Shown in pieces: positions 8,257-16,785 of a stretch of 64,000 bases of DNA. The position numbers and the translations under genes were made by a program. The first letter of the stretch is position 1; each line of letters starts with the position of its first letter. The notes beneath the pieces are model-generated. The model was not told where the DNA came from, did no database searches, and saw only the letters and a program-made list of their open reading frames with translations. The stretch is from an uncultured Anaerococcus sp. (GTDB taxonomy: Bacteria; Bacillota; Clostridia; Tissierellales; Peptoniphilaceae), in the NCBI RefSeq assembly GCF_943908415.1, contig NZ_CALTSY010000004.1:41693-105692 (forward strand), in the 5' to 3' direction.

Positions 8257-8937
8257 CTATTCATTACAACATAAAATTGAGCCAGTATCTAGTAAATCAC
8301 ATGAAGGGTACATGATCTTTATATTAGATTTAAGAGCCTCATCCCTTATTAGCTCATAGTTTTGAAGTTTTTCTATATTTCCATTAAATAAAAGAGTGTT
8401 TTCAAAAAATCCACAGCATCCACCTAAGAAACCTTTAGAAAAGCCATCCAGAGGAATACTCTCCTCCTCTAATAGAACTACTTCTATTTTTTCTTTTAAA
8501 GCCTTATAGATGCCATAATCACTAGTTAAAATCTTATCTTTCATAGGGATAATAGAGCATCTAGTGTAGCCCTGCTTAACAAACAAATGCTTGTAATTAT
8601 TCTCATTCATAAAAAGTTCGATATTTTTTTCTGTTACATCATTATGTATATAATAATTGGAAGTCTTATAAACATTATATATAGAATCCTTGGGATAAGA
8701 TGGGCTTACCACTTCACCATCAATGATATTAGATATTTTAATGTATCTTTTGTAGTAATCCACAAGATTTTTATCTATAACCATGGATTTATCATCTAGG
8801 GGGAAAATAGAAAGATCTGGATGGTCAGCTATTCTAGGATCCAAATTAGGGTTGGGAATAGTTTCAATCCAAGAATAATTATTTTTATCTAAAAAATCTT
8901 TAAAGTCTAAAGAAGACTTGTAGCTTATAATCAGCAT
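8257..8937 (-). CDS. DUF6873 (GME-fold) family protein
   Basis: A 226-residue soluble protein that I recognise as the DUF6873 family, predicted to share the GME (guanidino-modifying enzyme) fold. Conserved-looking segments are IADHPDLSIFPL, KQGYTRCSI, SDYGIYKAL and GFLGGCCGF, with a final CNE after a Cys pair. Its activity is unknown. The start at 8937 is 8 nt after AGGAG, and the gene begins right beside the tRNA-Cys terminator. It lies 54 bp before brnQ, so the two may be co-transcribed. Family assignment is from recall of motifs only. Confidence 0.75.
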   Translation of the reverse strand: MLIISYKSSLDFKDFLDKNNYSWIETIPNPNLDPRIADHPDLSIFPLDDKSMVIDKNLVDYYKRYIKISNIIDGEVVSPSYPKDSIYNVYKTSNYYIHNDVTEKNIELFMNENNYKHLFVKQGYTRCSIIPMKDKILTSDYGIYKALKEKIEVVLLEEESIPLDGFSKGFLGGCCGFFENTLLFNGNIEKLQNYELIRDEALKSNIKIMYPSCDLLDTGSILCCNE

Positions 8938-8950
8938 AAAAACTCCTAAT

Positions 8951-8974
8951 AAAAAAAGCTCTCATAAAGAGAGC
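8951..8974 (-). terminator. Terminator of tRNA-Cys
   Basis: Stem GCTCTC / GAGAGC with a 5 nt loop and seven T on the minus strand, directly after the encoded CCA of tRNA-Cys. Confidence 0.85.
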
Positions 8975-8979
8975 ATGTT

Positions 8980-9053
8980 TGGAGGCGCCACCCAGATTTG
9001 AACTGGGGATAAAGGTGTTGCAGACCTCTGCCTTACCACTTGGCTATGGCGCC
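8980..9053 (-). tRNA. trnC: tRNA-Cys (anticodon GCA)
   Basis: Full cloverleaf on the minus strand: acceptor GGCGCCA, D-arm GCCAAGTGGTAAGGC, anticodon loop CTGCAAC (anticodon GCA), T-arm with GTTCAAAT, discriminator U as usual for Cys, and an encoded CCA at 8982-8980. Confidence 0.97.
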
Positions 9054-9058
9054 AATAT

Positions 9059-9162
9059 AAGCCTGTCCGGCTAATAGAGGACCCTCCATGGAATGGTCGT
9101 GTGTAACACGAAAGCCTGTTCGGCTAATGGAGTACCCACCACGGAATGGTTGTGCAAAGCAC
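9059..9162 (+). repeat. Intergenic repeat array A (two about 53 bp units)
   Basis: Two units, 9059-9111 and 9112-9162, each starting AAGCCTGTYCGGCTAAT and containing a GGAATGGT block and a CGTG...CACG or TGTGC...GCAC hairpin. The same unit appears in opposite orientation in array B at 9755-9932, with a lone partial copy (AAGCCCGCCCGGCTAATGG) at 9376-9394. Not coding: short open frames through it are not gene-like. Confidence 0.8.
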
Positions 9163-9163
9163 T

Positions 9164-9424
9164 ATTACCCAGCCAGTAATGATTAAAAGCTATGTAATAA
9201 TCGTATATAGTACAGTTAGTATAGACTATCATGAAATTATGTGCTTAGCACGAAAATCCGTCTTTTGACGGCGAACACGAAATCAATGGATATTTGGCTT
9301 TCATGAATAGTCGTAATCTTATCTAGAGTATAACTCTAAACTTTAAAATACTGTATTATGGCCTCAGGCAATAAAAAGCCCGCCCGGCTAATGGATTTAA
9401 TAACCACTAACTGGCCAGGTAATT
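9164..9424. repeat. Segment bounded by an imperfect inverted repeat
   Basis: ATTACCCAGCCAGT at 9164-9177 is the inverse of ACTGGCCAGGTAAT at about 9410-9423 with two mismatches. The roughly 260 bp inside holds small hairpins (GTGCTTAGCAC; CCGTCTTTTGACGG; GCCTCAGGC) and the lone repeat copy at 9376-9394. No open reading frame. It fills the gap between tRNA-Gly and repeat array A. Confidence 0.45.
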
Positions 9425-9425
9425 G

Positions 9426-9500
9426 TGGAGCGGATGACGAGATTCGAACTCGCGACCCTCGCCTTGGCAAGGCGATGCTCTACCACTGAGCCACATCCGC
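9426..9500 (-). tRNA. trnG: tRNA-Gly (anticodon GCC)
   Basis: Minus-strand cloverleaf: acceptor GCGGATG / CATCCGC, D-arm GCTCAGTGGTAGAGC, anticodon loop TTGCCAA (GCC), T-loop TTCGAAT, encoded CCA at 9428-9426. Confidence 0.97.
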
Positions 9501-9521
9501 ATATCATTTCAATACTTTTAT

Positions 9522-9550
9522 AGTATACTACTTAATTTATTTTTTTGCAA
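9522..9550 (-). promoter_or_regulatory. Promoter of tRNA-Gly
   Basis: On the minus strand, TTGCAA (9550-9545), 17 bp spacer, TATACT (9527-9522), ending 21 bp before the tRNA 5' end. It makes tRNA-Gly a transcription unit separate from tRNA-Phe. The 9551-9740 stretch upstream of it holds nothing I can name. Confidence 0.7.
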
Positions 9551-9754
9551 ATATTTTTTATTAATTATGCGTTTATGATATAAATCAAATAGATATATCT
9601 TATATTAAACTAGACTTTTGTTATTTGTCCAAATACATTTTGCCGTATTGGCTGAGCTGTTTTTCCGTTCTACACGAGACTTGCCGGGTTGATATTATAT
9701 TAGTCAGCTAGGATTGTTGATTCCTAACTCCTTATCATGATAGATCCTCTAATA

Positions 9755-9932
9755 GCTGGACGGGCTTGTTGCTTCGCAACACCATTCCATGGAGGGTCCT
9801 TAGCTAGCCGGACGGGCTTGCTTTTTGCTTCGCACGACCACTCCGTGGCGGGTCCTCCTCTAGCCGGACAGGCTTGTTTTTTGCTTCGCAACACCATTCC
9901 ATGGAGGGTCCTCCTCTAGCCGGACGGGCTTG
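9755..9932 (-). repeat. Intergenic repeat array B (four copies, 52-56 bp period)
   Basis: The marker GCYGGACRGGCTTG starts at 9755, 9807, 9863 and 9919 (periods 52, 56, 56). Between markers lie TGCTTCGCA hairpins and ACCATTCCATGGAGGGTCCT blocks. Read on the minus strand, the units match array A read on the plus strand, so the two arrays are inverted around tRNA-Gly. The last copy abuts the CCA end of tRNA-Phe. Confidence 0.85.
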
Positions 9933-9936
9933 ATTT

Positions 9937-10012
<76 letters not shown>

Positions 10013-10034
10013 GTATTTTTTTATTACTTCCCAT

Positions 10035-10063
10035 ATTCTAAACCTAAATTTAAATTTTGTCAA
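10035..10063 (-). promoter_or_regulatory. Promoter of tRNA-Phe
   Basis: On the minus strand, TTGACA (10063-10058), 17 bp spacer, TAGAAT (10040-10035), 22 bp before the tRNA. Confidence 0.75.
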
Positions 10064-10164
10064 ATCATCTTTAATTTCAAACTATAATATTTAATTAATA
10101 TATTTATATTAAAATATGTTAAAATTATAAGTGATTAAATGATTTGATATTTTAAAGGAGTTAT

Positions 10165-10794
10165 ATGTTTGAATTTCATAATTTAAAATTCGAGGACATC
10201 ATTTCTATTGATTCTCTAACTATTAATAGAAATGAGGTTACTTGTATTGTTGGGCCTAGTGGGTCTGGTAAGTCTACCTTGCTTAGATTGATTAATAAGA
10301 TGATATCTCCTACTTCTGGATATATTAGTCTTGATGGTAAGGATATAGCTGATATGGATTCTATTTCTTATAGAAGGAAGGTCCCTATGCTTTCTCAAAA
10401 TCCTATTACCTTTCCTGGAACTATAAGAGATAATCTGCTTATAGGTAGAAAGTTTCAAGAAAAAAGTAAGCTTTCTGATAAGGAATTAATGGATTCTTTA
10501 GCAAAAGTTAAACTAAATATGGATTTAGATGAAGATATTAGTAATCTATCTGGAGGAGAAAAACAAAGGATATCTATCGCTCGACTTATGCTTTTAGATT
10601 CAGAGATTTACCTATTAGATGAACCTTCCTCTGCCCTAGATAATATTACAGAAGATTTTGTTATTGAGACTATGGTGGATATGGCTAGGACTGAGAATAA
10701 AACTATAATATACATAACACATTCTAATAGCATGGCTAATAAATACTCTGATAGACTCATAAAAATAGTTGATGGGAGGGTTGCTAATGTCTGA
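10165..10794 (+). CDS. fetA: ABC transporter ATP-binding protein, FetA-like
   Basis: A 209-residue ABC ATPase with Walker A GPSGSGKST, Q-loop SQNPITF, signature LSGGEKQR, Walker B LLDEPSSALD and the H-loop ITHS. It energises the permease encoded by the next gene. Pairing a short ATPase with a UPF0014-type permease is the FetAB/YbbLM arrangement, reported to export iron in enterobacteria; the substrate here is inferred. AAAGGAG precedes the ATG at 10165. One of few plus-strand genes here, diverging from tRNA-Phe. Confidence 0.88.
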   Translation: MFEFHNLKFEDIISIDSLTINRNEVTCIVGPSGSGKSTLLRLINKMISPTSGYISLDGKDIADMDSISYRRKVPMLSQNPITFPGTIRDNLLIGRKFQEKSKLSDKELMDSLAKVKLNMDLDEDISNLSGGEKQRISIARLMLLDSEIYLLDEPSSALDNITEDFVIETMVDMARTENKTIIYITHSNSMANKYSDRLIKIVDGRVANV

Positions 10795-11569
10795 CTCGGT
10801 AATAAACCTAAGTAATAAGCAGCTTATGCTTACTTACATTTTCTCAATAATAGCAATGGTTCTTACTAGCTTAAATGGTATTAATCGTAATAAAGAGATT
10901 ATAGTTGCTACAATAAGGATGACTATCCAACTATTTATAGCAGGCTATGTATTAGTCTACATATTTGATAGTGATTCTCTAATATTTTCTTTATTGATGA
11001 TTCTAGTTATGGAATTTTTTGCCATATTTAATGTTGTTTCATCTAAAAAGGGCAAGATTAATAAGGGCTTGATTGGATCTATTGCTATTTCCCAGCTTAT
11101 AGGAACAATATTTACAATAGCATTTTTCTTAATAATAGTAGTTAGGCCTGATCCTATATATAATCCTCAGTATCTTATACCACTTGGAGGAATGATTATT
11201 GGAAACTCTATGACAGGTATAAACCTAACCCTAAATCAAATGCAAACTGCTATAGAAGATAAAAGAGTTAATATCGAGGGATCGCTTATGCTTGGAGCTA
11301 CTCCTCGTATGGCTATGGATAAGATTATACAAGATGCCTTTGATACAGCGATAACCCCAACCTTAAATAGTATAAAAAATATGGGAATCATATCCTTACC
11401 GGGCATGATGACAGGTCAAATACTAGGTGGTGTTTCACCACTTATAGCTATAAGATATCAAATAGCTATAATGACTGCTGTAATGAGCTCTGTAACTATA
11501 TGTGTGTTCATATTTTTACGCTTAGGTTATAAAAAATTCTTCAACGAAGAAGATCAATTAATATATTAA
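10787..11569 (+). CDS. fetB: ABC transporter permease, FetB/UPF0014 family
   Basis: A 260-residue membrane protein with about seven hydrophobic segments. The UPF0014/FetB hallmarks are visible: IPLGGMIIGNSMTGINL, a cytoplasmic EGSLMLGATPRMA segment and the SLPGMMTGQILGGVSPL block. I start at the ATG at 10787, preceded by GGGAGG and overlapping fetA by 8 bp; a start at 10769 would lie before that Shine-Dalgarno. Together with FetA it would form an iron (or other metal) exporter. No Fur-type box was seen upstream of fetA. Confidence 0.88.
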   Translation: MSDSVINLSNKQLMLTYIFSIIAMVLTSLNGINRNKEIIVATIRMTIQLFIAGYVLVYIFDSDSLIFSLLMILVMEFFAIFNVVSSKKGKINKGLIGSIAISQLIGTIFTIAFFLIIVVRPDPIYNPQYLIPLGGMIIGNSMTGINLTLNQMQTAIEDKRVNIEGSLMLGATPRMAMDKIIQDAFDTAITPTLNSIKNMGIISLPGMMTGQILGGVSPLIAIRYQIAIMTAVMSSVTICVFIFLRLGYKKFFNEEDQLIY

Positions 11570-11740
11570 TAATACGGAATGTAAGCTGTATATTACAGTA
11601 AAAATTCCCTTTTATTTTGTATTAAACTATCTTTGCTGTAATATTTAATATATTATAAGCTAGGCTTCAGTATGTTATATAATTACACTTTTATACTTTC
11701 TTTTTTAAACTATGTTACAATAAGCTTAATAAACAATAAA

Positions 11741-11915
11741 GGAGCTGTTGCAAATCAATAGATATTTATCGTTCCATCATTGGGGTGCTCTCTAAGAAAG
11801 TTTGAGATTTAGCCCGCCGGCTCATGGAGGCATTTAGCCCGTCGGCACACTGAGACACTTTCTTAGAGGGTGCCCGAATGATTTTGGAACGATTTATCTA
11901 TTTTGCAACAGCCCC
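11741..11915. mobile_element. MITE-like element with long terminal inverted repeats
   Basis: About 175 bp. The left end GGAGCTGTTGCAAATCAATAG is the imperfect inverse of the right end, which reads GGGGCTGTTGCAAAATAGAT on the minus strand. The arms (about 11741-11804 and 11852-11915) continue to match through TATCGTTCCA, a CATT-GGGTGC block and CTCTAAGAAAGT. There is no transposase. A GCTGTTGCAAA terminus resembles insertion-sequence ends, so this is probably a non-autonomous derivative. The core (11811-11850) holds AGCCCGCCGGCT and AGCCCGTCGGC, echoing the tRNA-region repeats. No clear target duplication. The flanking 11570-11740 is AT-rich and gene-free. Confidence 0.8.
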
Positions 11916-11944
11916 TATATAGCAAAATGAAAGGTAATAAATTT

Positions 11945-12436
11945 ATGAAACAAAATAAAAAATACTGCTTATTAATTATTACTGTTGTTATTATTGGACT
12001 TAGTTTTCATATAAAGAATAAAATTGATGAAAGCTATGTCAGATTACCAGAATCTTATGACATTAATAACATAACTATTATTACTGTTGTTAATGATAGA
12101 GGAGTTAAAAAATATAGCATTTATAAAGAAAAAGATATAAATAATTTTTTGAATATATTACAAAATTCAAAGAGAATAGCCAAAGATAGCACTTCCAATT
12201 TTCCTAATAAAAATAAATTTACTATAATAGCTTTTAAAATGTCAGATGGAGGATCTATCATAAATTCAATTTATGAAGAAAATGGCCATCTTTATTTTGA
12301 ACAGCCTTATTATGGCGTTTTTGAATTAACATCTGAATATAAAAATTTAAAAACATTGATAAATAAAACTGTAGAAAAAGATAGTAAAGAAGATATGTCA
12401 ATAGATATTGATCATATCTTAAAGGATGATTTTTAG
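11945..12436 (+). CDS. Membrane-anchored or secreted DUF5301-like protein
   Basis: A 163-residue protein with a short basic start and one hydrophobic helix (about residues 7-22, CLLIITVVIIGLSF), then an extracytoplasmic domain of mixed strands. It resembles DUF5301 proteins (SDGG...IYEENGHLYFEQPYYGVFEL), whose role is unknown; assignment is tentative. I start at the ATG at 11945 after AAAGG. An upstream in-frame ATG at 11903 lies inside the inverted repeat of the MITE and would give a leader made of repeat sequence, so I reject it. The MITE ends 30 bp before the start and may have replaced the native promoter. Confidence 0.7.
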   Translation: MKQNKKYCLLIITVVIIGLSFHIKNKIDESYVRLPESYDINNITIITVVNDRGVKKYSIYKEKDINNFLNILQNSKRIAKDSTSNFPNKNKFTIIAFKMSDGGSIINSIYEENGHLYFEQPYYGVFELTSEYKNLKTLINKTVEKDSKEDMSIDIDHILKDDF

Positions 12437-12457
12437 CTAAGATAAGCAAAACAAGAT

Positions 12458-12493
12458 AATCCCCAAAAATCTATAATTAGATTTTTGGGGATT
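12458..12493. terminator. Bidirectional terminator hairpin
   Basis: Perfect 15 bp stem (AATCCCCAAAAATCT / AGATTTTTGGGGATT) with a 6 nt loop between two convergent genes. T-runs on both sides are poor. Confidence 0.65.
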
Positions 12494-12520
12494 GGTTAAT
12501 TTAAAATTCAATTGTCCAGT

Positions 12521-13057
12521 TTAATACATTTTTGTAAATACTTCACCTGACCATCCTTCTTGGTCTGGGATTCTTATTTTTTTACTTTCTGTAACTACAA
12601 CACTAAGTGCCTTTCCTTCGTTGATACCTCTTAAAGAAAGCTTGAAGTTCTCTCCATCACCCTCCCATGTTCCTTCTAAGACTTCATCATCATACTGAAC
12701 ATAATAGGCATTACCATTTTCGCTTAGTCTTAATATTGGTCCACGATCACTTTGATAGTCATTAGCTACACCATCAGTCTTAACCCTATAATCATCTAAG
12801 TTAAAGGATAGATCATAATCATAAGATTCTTGATTGTAATCATTATATATAGTATCCATTAATTGTTCCATAAAGTAAAAACCAGTATAAACTATCTCTT
12901 GATTTTCGCCAGGATTTATTTGAGCTCTATGGCGCAAAGTCTTGGTATTAATATTTACATCTTCATATAAATTATCATCTGTAGAGTTTAATACATCATC
13001 AAATTTTACAAATGTATAGTAAGAAAAATAATAATTATAATCCTTCTCAGAGCACAT
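12521..13057 (-). CDS. Hypothetical protein, lipocalin-like C-terminus, possibly 5'-truncated
   Basis: A 178-residue acidic protein, rich in Asp, Glu, Tyr and Asn, that I do not recognise. The last about 60 residues (NAYYVQYDDEVLEGTWEGDG...) read as a beta-rich lipocalin-like or DUF5640-like module of the kind usually carried on secreted lipoproteins. The start is suspect: the ATG at 13057 sits on the T-run of the upstream gene's terminator, has no Shine-Dalgarno, and is preceded in frame by TAG three codons earlier. No signal peptide or membrane segment remains. It may be a remnant of a longer exported protein. Confidence 0.5.
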   Translation of the reverse strand: MCSEKDYNYYFSYYTFVKFDDVLNSTDDNLYEDVNINTKTLRHRAQINPGENQEIVYTGFYFMEQLMDTIYNDYNQESYDYDLSFNLDDYRVKTDGVANDYQSDRGPILRLSENGNAYYVQYDDEVLEGTWEGDGENFKLSLRGINEGKALSVVVTESKKIRIPDQEGWSGEVFTKMY

Positions 13058-13089
13058 AAAAAGAGGCTAGAGCATATGCCATGCCTCTT
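13056..13089 (-). terminator. Terminator of the ABC exporter operon
   Basis: Stem AAGAGGC / GCCTCTT with TTTTT on the minus strand, after the exporter stop at 13143. Its T-run overlaps the start codon proposed for the next gene. Confidence 0.7.
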
Positions 13090-13142
13090 GTTTGATTTAT
13101 ATAACTAAAGCTTTATTAGTCTTAAAGCAGATATTTATAACT

Positions 13143-15032
13143 CTAATTAAGTTCTAAGGCTCCTGTGTATAGCTGATAGTAGGTTCCATGTTTTTGCATG
13201 AGTTGTTCATGATTACCACGTTCTATAATTTCCCCTGCTTCCATAACCATAATGACATCAGCATTTTGTATAGTGGATAGCCTATGAGCTATAACAATGG
13301 AGGTTGAACCATCCATTAGTTTATCCATCGCCTTTGTTACCTTAATTTCTGTTGTAGTATCTATTGAGCTAGTTGCTTCATCCAAGATTAACATAGGAGG
13401 ACTTGCAATGGCCGCTCTTGATATTGATATAAGCTGATTTTGTCCATCAGAAAGTGATGTTCCTTCCCCACGGATTTCTGTATCATATCCTTCTGGAAGT
13501 CTATGAATAAAGGAATCAGCACCTGAAAGTTTAGCAGCTTCTCTTACTTCATTCTCACTTGCGCTTAGCTTTCCATATTTTATATTATCTTCTACACTTT
13601 CTGTAAATAAGTTTACATCTTGTAAGACCATACCAAAGGCTTTTCTTAAATGATCTTTTTTGATATCCCTAGTGTCTATACCATCGATTTTAATAGAACC
13701 TGAATCTATCTCATAAAATCTTGTTATTACATTAGTAATGGTGGTTTTACCAGCTCCTGTAGATCCTACAAGGGCTATTTTTTCTCCAGGATTTGCATAA
13801 AAACTTACGTTTTTAAGAATCTTATCCTTACCATCATAGGAAAAGTCTACATCTTCAAAGTCTATCCTACCTTCTAATTGTTTGTAAACGTCCTTACCAT
13901 CTTCATTCCACTTCCAAGAATAGCATCTTTCTCCTGTACATGCTATTGCATTACCATTTTCATCTATCCTAGCATTTACAAGTTCTATATATCCACTATC
14001 CTGCTCTATCGGCATATCAATTATTTCAAATATACGGCTTGCACCCGCCATAGCTGAAAATAGTGCATTTGCTTGTTGGGAAATATTTGATATTGGGCCT
14101 TGTAATTGTCTGGCATTGGTCAAGAATGTAGCTAAGATACCTACTGTAATATTGCCTTTTATTGTTAAAAATACTCCTATAACTGCTAAAATTGCATACA
14201 TGATATTTATAGAATTAACCAAAAACGGCATCATACGTCCTGCATTTACTAGTGCTTCTGCCATGGTAGATCTAAGCTGTTCACTTTTTTCTTCAAATTC
14301 TTCTATTACATCATTTTCTTTGTTAAATACCTTGATTACCTTTTGACCTGATAGCATTTCTTCATCAAATCCATGAAGTATTGATACATTTTTTTGAGAT
14401 TGTTTAAAGAGTTTACCAGTCTTTGATACTATATTTTTAAGTATAAGACCCATGACAAAAAGACCTAGAATCATTATCAAGGTAAGTTGCCATGACAAAC
14501 TAAACATCACAACTATAGTACCTATAAGCATGAGCAATGATCTAACAAGGGTTGGTAGGGTTGATGATAGGGATTGTGATAGGGTGTCTGTATCATTAGT
14601 AAACCTACTCATTATTTGTCCATGTTGGTTGCTATCAAAAAAGTTTATAGGCATCTTTTGAATTTTTACAAAAAGATCATGCCTTATGTTTCTAATAGAT
14701 CTTTCACCAACTCTAATCATAAGCCTTGTATAGATAAATGTGGTTACTGTAGATAAGAGATATATCAATCCCATCTTAATGACTGCGACCTTTAATCCAT
14801 CTATATCAGATTTTAATATATAATTATCTATTATAGGTCTAAGCATGGATAAGCCCCATACTTGGGATAAGGCAGAAATAATTACACAGGTAAGGACTAC
14901 TACTAACTGCCATTTTTGCTTAAAAAGATAGGAAAATAGTTCTTTTAGTGCATGCGCATCAAAGTTTCGACTTTGCTTTTTATCTGAAATTTTTATATCT
15001 TCAGTTTTTACATCATCTATTTTATCAGTCAT
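13143..15032 (-). CDS. Heterodimeric ABC exporter, catalytically competent half
   Basis: A 629-residue half-transporter: six membrane helices (about 45-330), then a nucleotide-binding domain with Walker A GSTGAGKTT, signature LSDGQ, Walker B LILDEATSSID and an H-loop (VIAHRLS). Between the two lies an extra loop with Cys residues (ACTGERCYSW), common in clostridial members of this group. The catalytic Glu after Walker B is intact, unlike its partner. I start at the ATG at 15032 (AGGAGGGGAAG before it), overlapping the partner gene by 8 bp. The pair is LmrCD/BmrCD-like, and a MarR gene opens the operon, so drug or lipid export is likely. Substrate unknown. Confidence 0.9.
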   Translation of the reverse strand: MTDKIDDVKTEDIKISDKKQSRNFDAHALKELFSYLFKQKWQLVVVLTCVIISALSQVWGLSMLRPIIDNYILKSDIDGLKVAVIKMGLIYLLSTVTTFIYTRLMIRVGERSIRNIRHDLFVKIQKMPINFFDSNQHGQIMSRFTNDTDTLSQSLSSTLPTLVRSLLMLIGTIVVMFSLSWQLTLIMILGLFVMGLILKNIVSKTGKLFKQSQKNVSILHGFDEEMLSGQKVIKVFNKENDVIEEFEEKSEQLRSTMAEALVNAGRMMPFLVNSINIMYAILAVIGVFLTIKGNITVGILATFLTNARQLQGPISNISQQANALFSAMAGASRIFEIIDMPIEQDSGYIELVNARIDENGNAIACTGERCYSWKWNEDGKDVYKQLEGRIDFEDVDFSYDGKDKILKNVSFYANPGEKIALVGSTGAGKTTITNVITRFYEIDSGSIKIDGIDTRDIKKDHLRKAFGMVLQDVNLFTESVEDNIKYGKLSASENEVREAAKLSGADSFIHRLPEGYDTEIRGEGTSLSDGQNQLISISRAAIASPPMLILDEATSSIDTTTEIKVTKAMDKLMDGSTSIVIAHRLSTIQNADVIMVMEAGEIIERGNHEQLMQKHGTYYQLYTGALELN

Positions 15033-16785
15033 CTTCCCCTCCTTTTTCTTGTATATCGTAAGTAGTTCTATATATTTCATTTCTTTGATAGAGTTCTTCA
15101 GATGTACCTATATCCACAATCTTGCCATCATCTAGGATTACGATTCTATCTGCATATTCAAATGATGATAATCTTTGGGATATAATTATTTGCGTCATAT
15201 CACTATCAAGCTTATTAAATCCATCTAATAATTTAGCTTCTGTCTTAGTATCTACAGCACTTGTGGAGTTGTCTAATATTAATATCTTTGGTCTTTTTAA
15301 AAGAGATCTTGCTATTGTTAGTCTTTGCTTTTGACCACCTGATACTCCTGATCCTCCTTGGCCTAAAGTAGAGTCATAAGCATCACTTCTTTCACTTACA
15401 AACTCATCCGCTTGAGCGATTTTTGCCATAGCTATAACCTCATCATAGCTTGCATCCTTATCACCCCATCTTAGATTATCAATGATTGTTCCACTGAATA
15501 AGGTGTTTTTTTGTAAAACTATAGATACATCATCCCTTAGTGTTTCTAGGTCGTATTCTTTTATATCATGACCCCCAACTTTTAAGCTTCCTTCTGATAT
15601 ATCATAAAGTCTTGGTATAAGTTGAACTAAGGTAGACTTTGATGAACCAGTAGGTCCTAGGATACCTATTACTTCTCCTGACTTTATGTGTAGATCTATA
15701 TTTGATAATTGGTAAGCATCACTATCCTTATCGTATTTAAAACTTACATTATCAAAATCAATTGATCCATCTTCTAATTCTAAGCCCTCTATTTTATCAT
15801 CATTAGTCATAGAAATTTCACGAGTTAAAACTTCCTTAACCCTTGTAACAGATGGTGATGATGCCATAAGCATGGTAATAACCATAGAAAGACCTATAAG
15901 GCTTCCTAAAAGCATCATAGCATACATATTAAAGCTTACAAGATCACCTACACCCATGCGTCCTTCTATAATCTCAATTCCCCCAAACCAGGCAATAGCA
16001 ATAAAGGCTATATATAAGATTGTATTAGCTGTAGGAAATACATAGCTTACAGTTCCTTGGGAGCTATCAGATAATTTAAACATCTGTTCATTAGCTATTC
16101 CAAATTTTTCTATCTCATATTTTTTTCTTACGAAAGCCTTAACAACTCTCATATTATTTAAGTTTTCTTCAATAACTAAGTTTAATTTATCGTATTGCTT
16201 ACGAGTTTGTCTAAACTTTGGTATGGCACTTGATGTAATAGATAGAAGTATTATTACCAAAACTGGCATCAATACCAAAAATATAATAGAAAGCTTTGTA
16301 CTAGTTCTAAAAGCTAGAATAAATGCAACTATAGCCATAACTATAGTCTTTATTACAAATCTAGTTGTCATGAAGGTAGATTGTGCTAGTGATTGCATGT
16401 CACTAGTTAACCTTGTAAGTAAGGATGGTACTCCAAAATATTCAAAATCTTCAAAGGAATATTCCTCAATCCTTCTAAACTGCATTTTTCTTACATTGTC
16501 TGTAAGTCCAGTTGATGTAAGACCTGCATTCTTAGATGCATTAATACCTGTAAACATTGATAATAGCGAAAGCACTATAATTAGTCCGCCGTATTTTAAA
16601 GCTTGGCTCGTATCTTTTTGATATATAACATCATTTAGGATAATTCCCATGACAGCAGGTATCAAAAGCTCAAATATGGTTTCTAATACTGTCATTATCA
16701 TAGATATTATTCTATTTTTTCTATACTGATTTAAGTATTGCTTTAAATATGAGAATGCTTTATTAAATTCTCTTAAACTTTCCAT
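15025..16785 (-). CDS. Heterodimeric ABC exporter, degenerate-site half
   Basis: A 586-residue half-transporter with six membrane helices followed by a nucleotide-binding domain: Walker A GPTGSSKST, signature VSGGQKQR, Walker B LILDNSTSAVDT and a switch segment ISQRLS in place of the usual His. The catalytic Glu after Walker B is Asn and the H-loop His is Gln, so this half supplies the non-hydrolysing site of an asymmetric exporter. GGAGGAATT precedes the ATG at 16785. The gene overlaps marR by 13 bp and its partner by 8 bp. LmrC/BmrC-type proteins more often carry Asp at the Glu position. Confidence 0.9.
   Translation of the reverse strand: MESLREFNKAFSYLKQYLNQYRKNRIISMIMTVLETIFELLIPAVMGIILNDVIYQKDTSQALKYGGLIIVLSLLSMFTGINASKNAGLTSTGLTDNVRKMQFRRIEEYSFEDFEYFGVPSLLTRLTSDMQSLAQSTFMTTRFVIKTIVMAIVAFILAFRTSTKLSIIFLVLMPVLVIILLSITSSAIPKFRQTRKQYDKLNLVIEENLNNMRVVKAFVRKKYEIEKFGIANEQMFKLSDSSQGTVSYVFPTANTILYIAFIAIAWFGGIEIIEGRMGVGDLVSFNMYAMMLLGSLIGLSMVITMLMASSPSVTRVKEVLTREISMTNDDKIEGLELEDGSIDFDNVSFKYDKDSDAYQLSNIDLHIKSGEVIGILGPTGSSKSTLVQLIPRLYDISEGSLKVGGHDIKEYDLETLRDDVSIVLQKNTLFSGTIIDNLRWGDKDASYDEVIAMAKIAQADEFVSERSDAYDSTLGQGGSGVSGGQKQRLTIARSLLKRPKILILDNSTSAVDTKTEAKLLDGFNKLDSDMTQIIISQRLSSFEYADRIVILDDGKIVDIGTSEELYQRNEIYRTTYDIQEKGGEDD

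Noticed and set aside
9737..9919. 60-codon plus-strand open frame
   Set aside because: It is made entirely of the tandem repeat units; no ribosome-binding site and no protein-like pattern.
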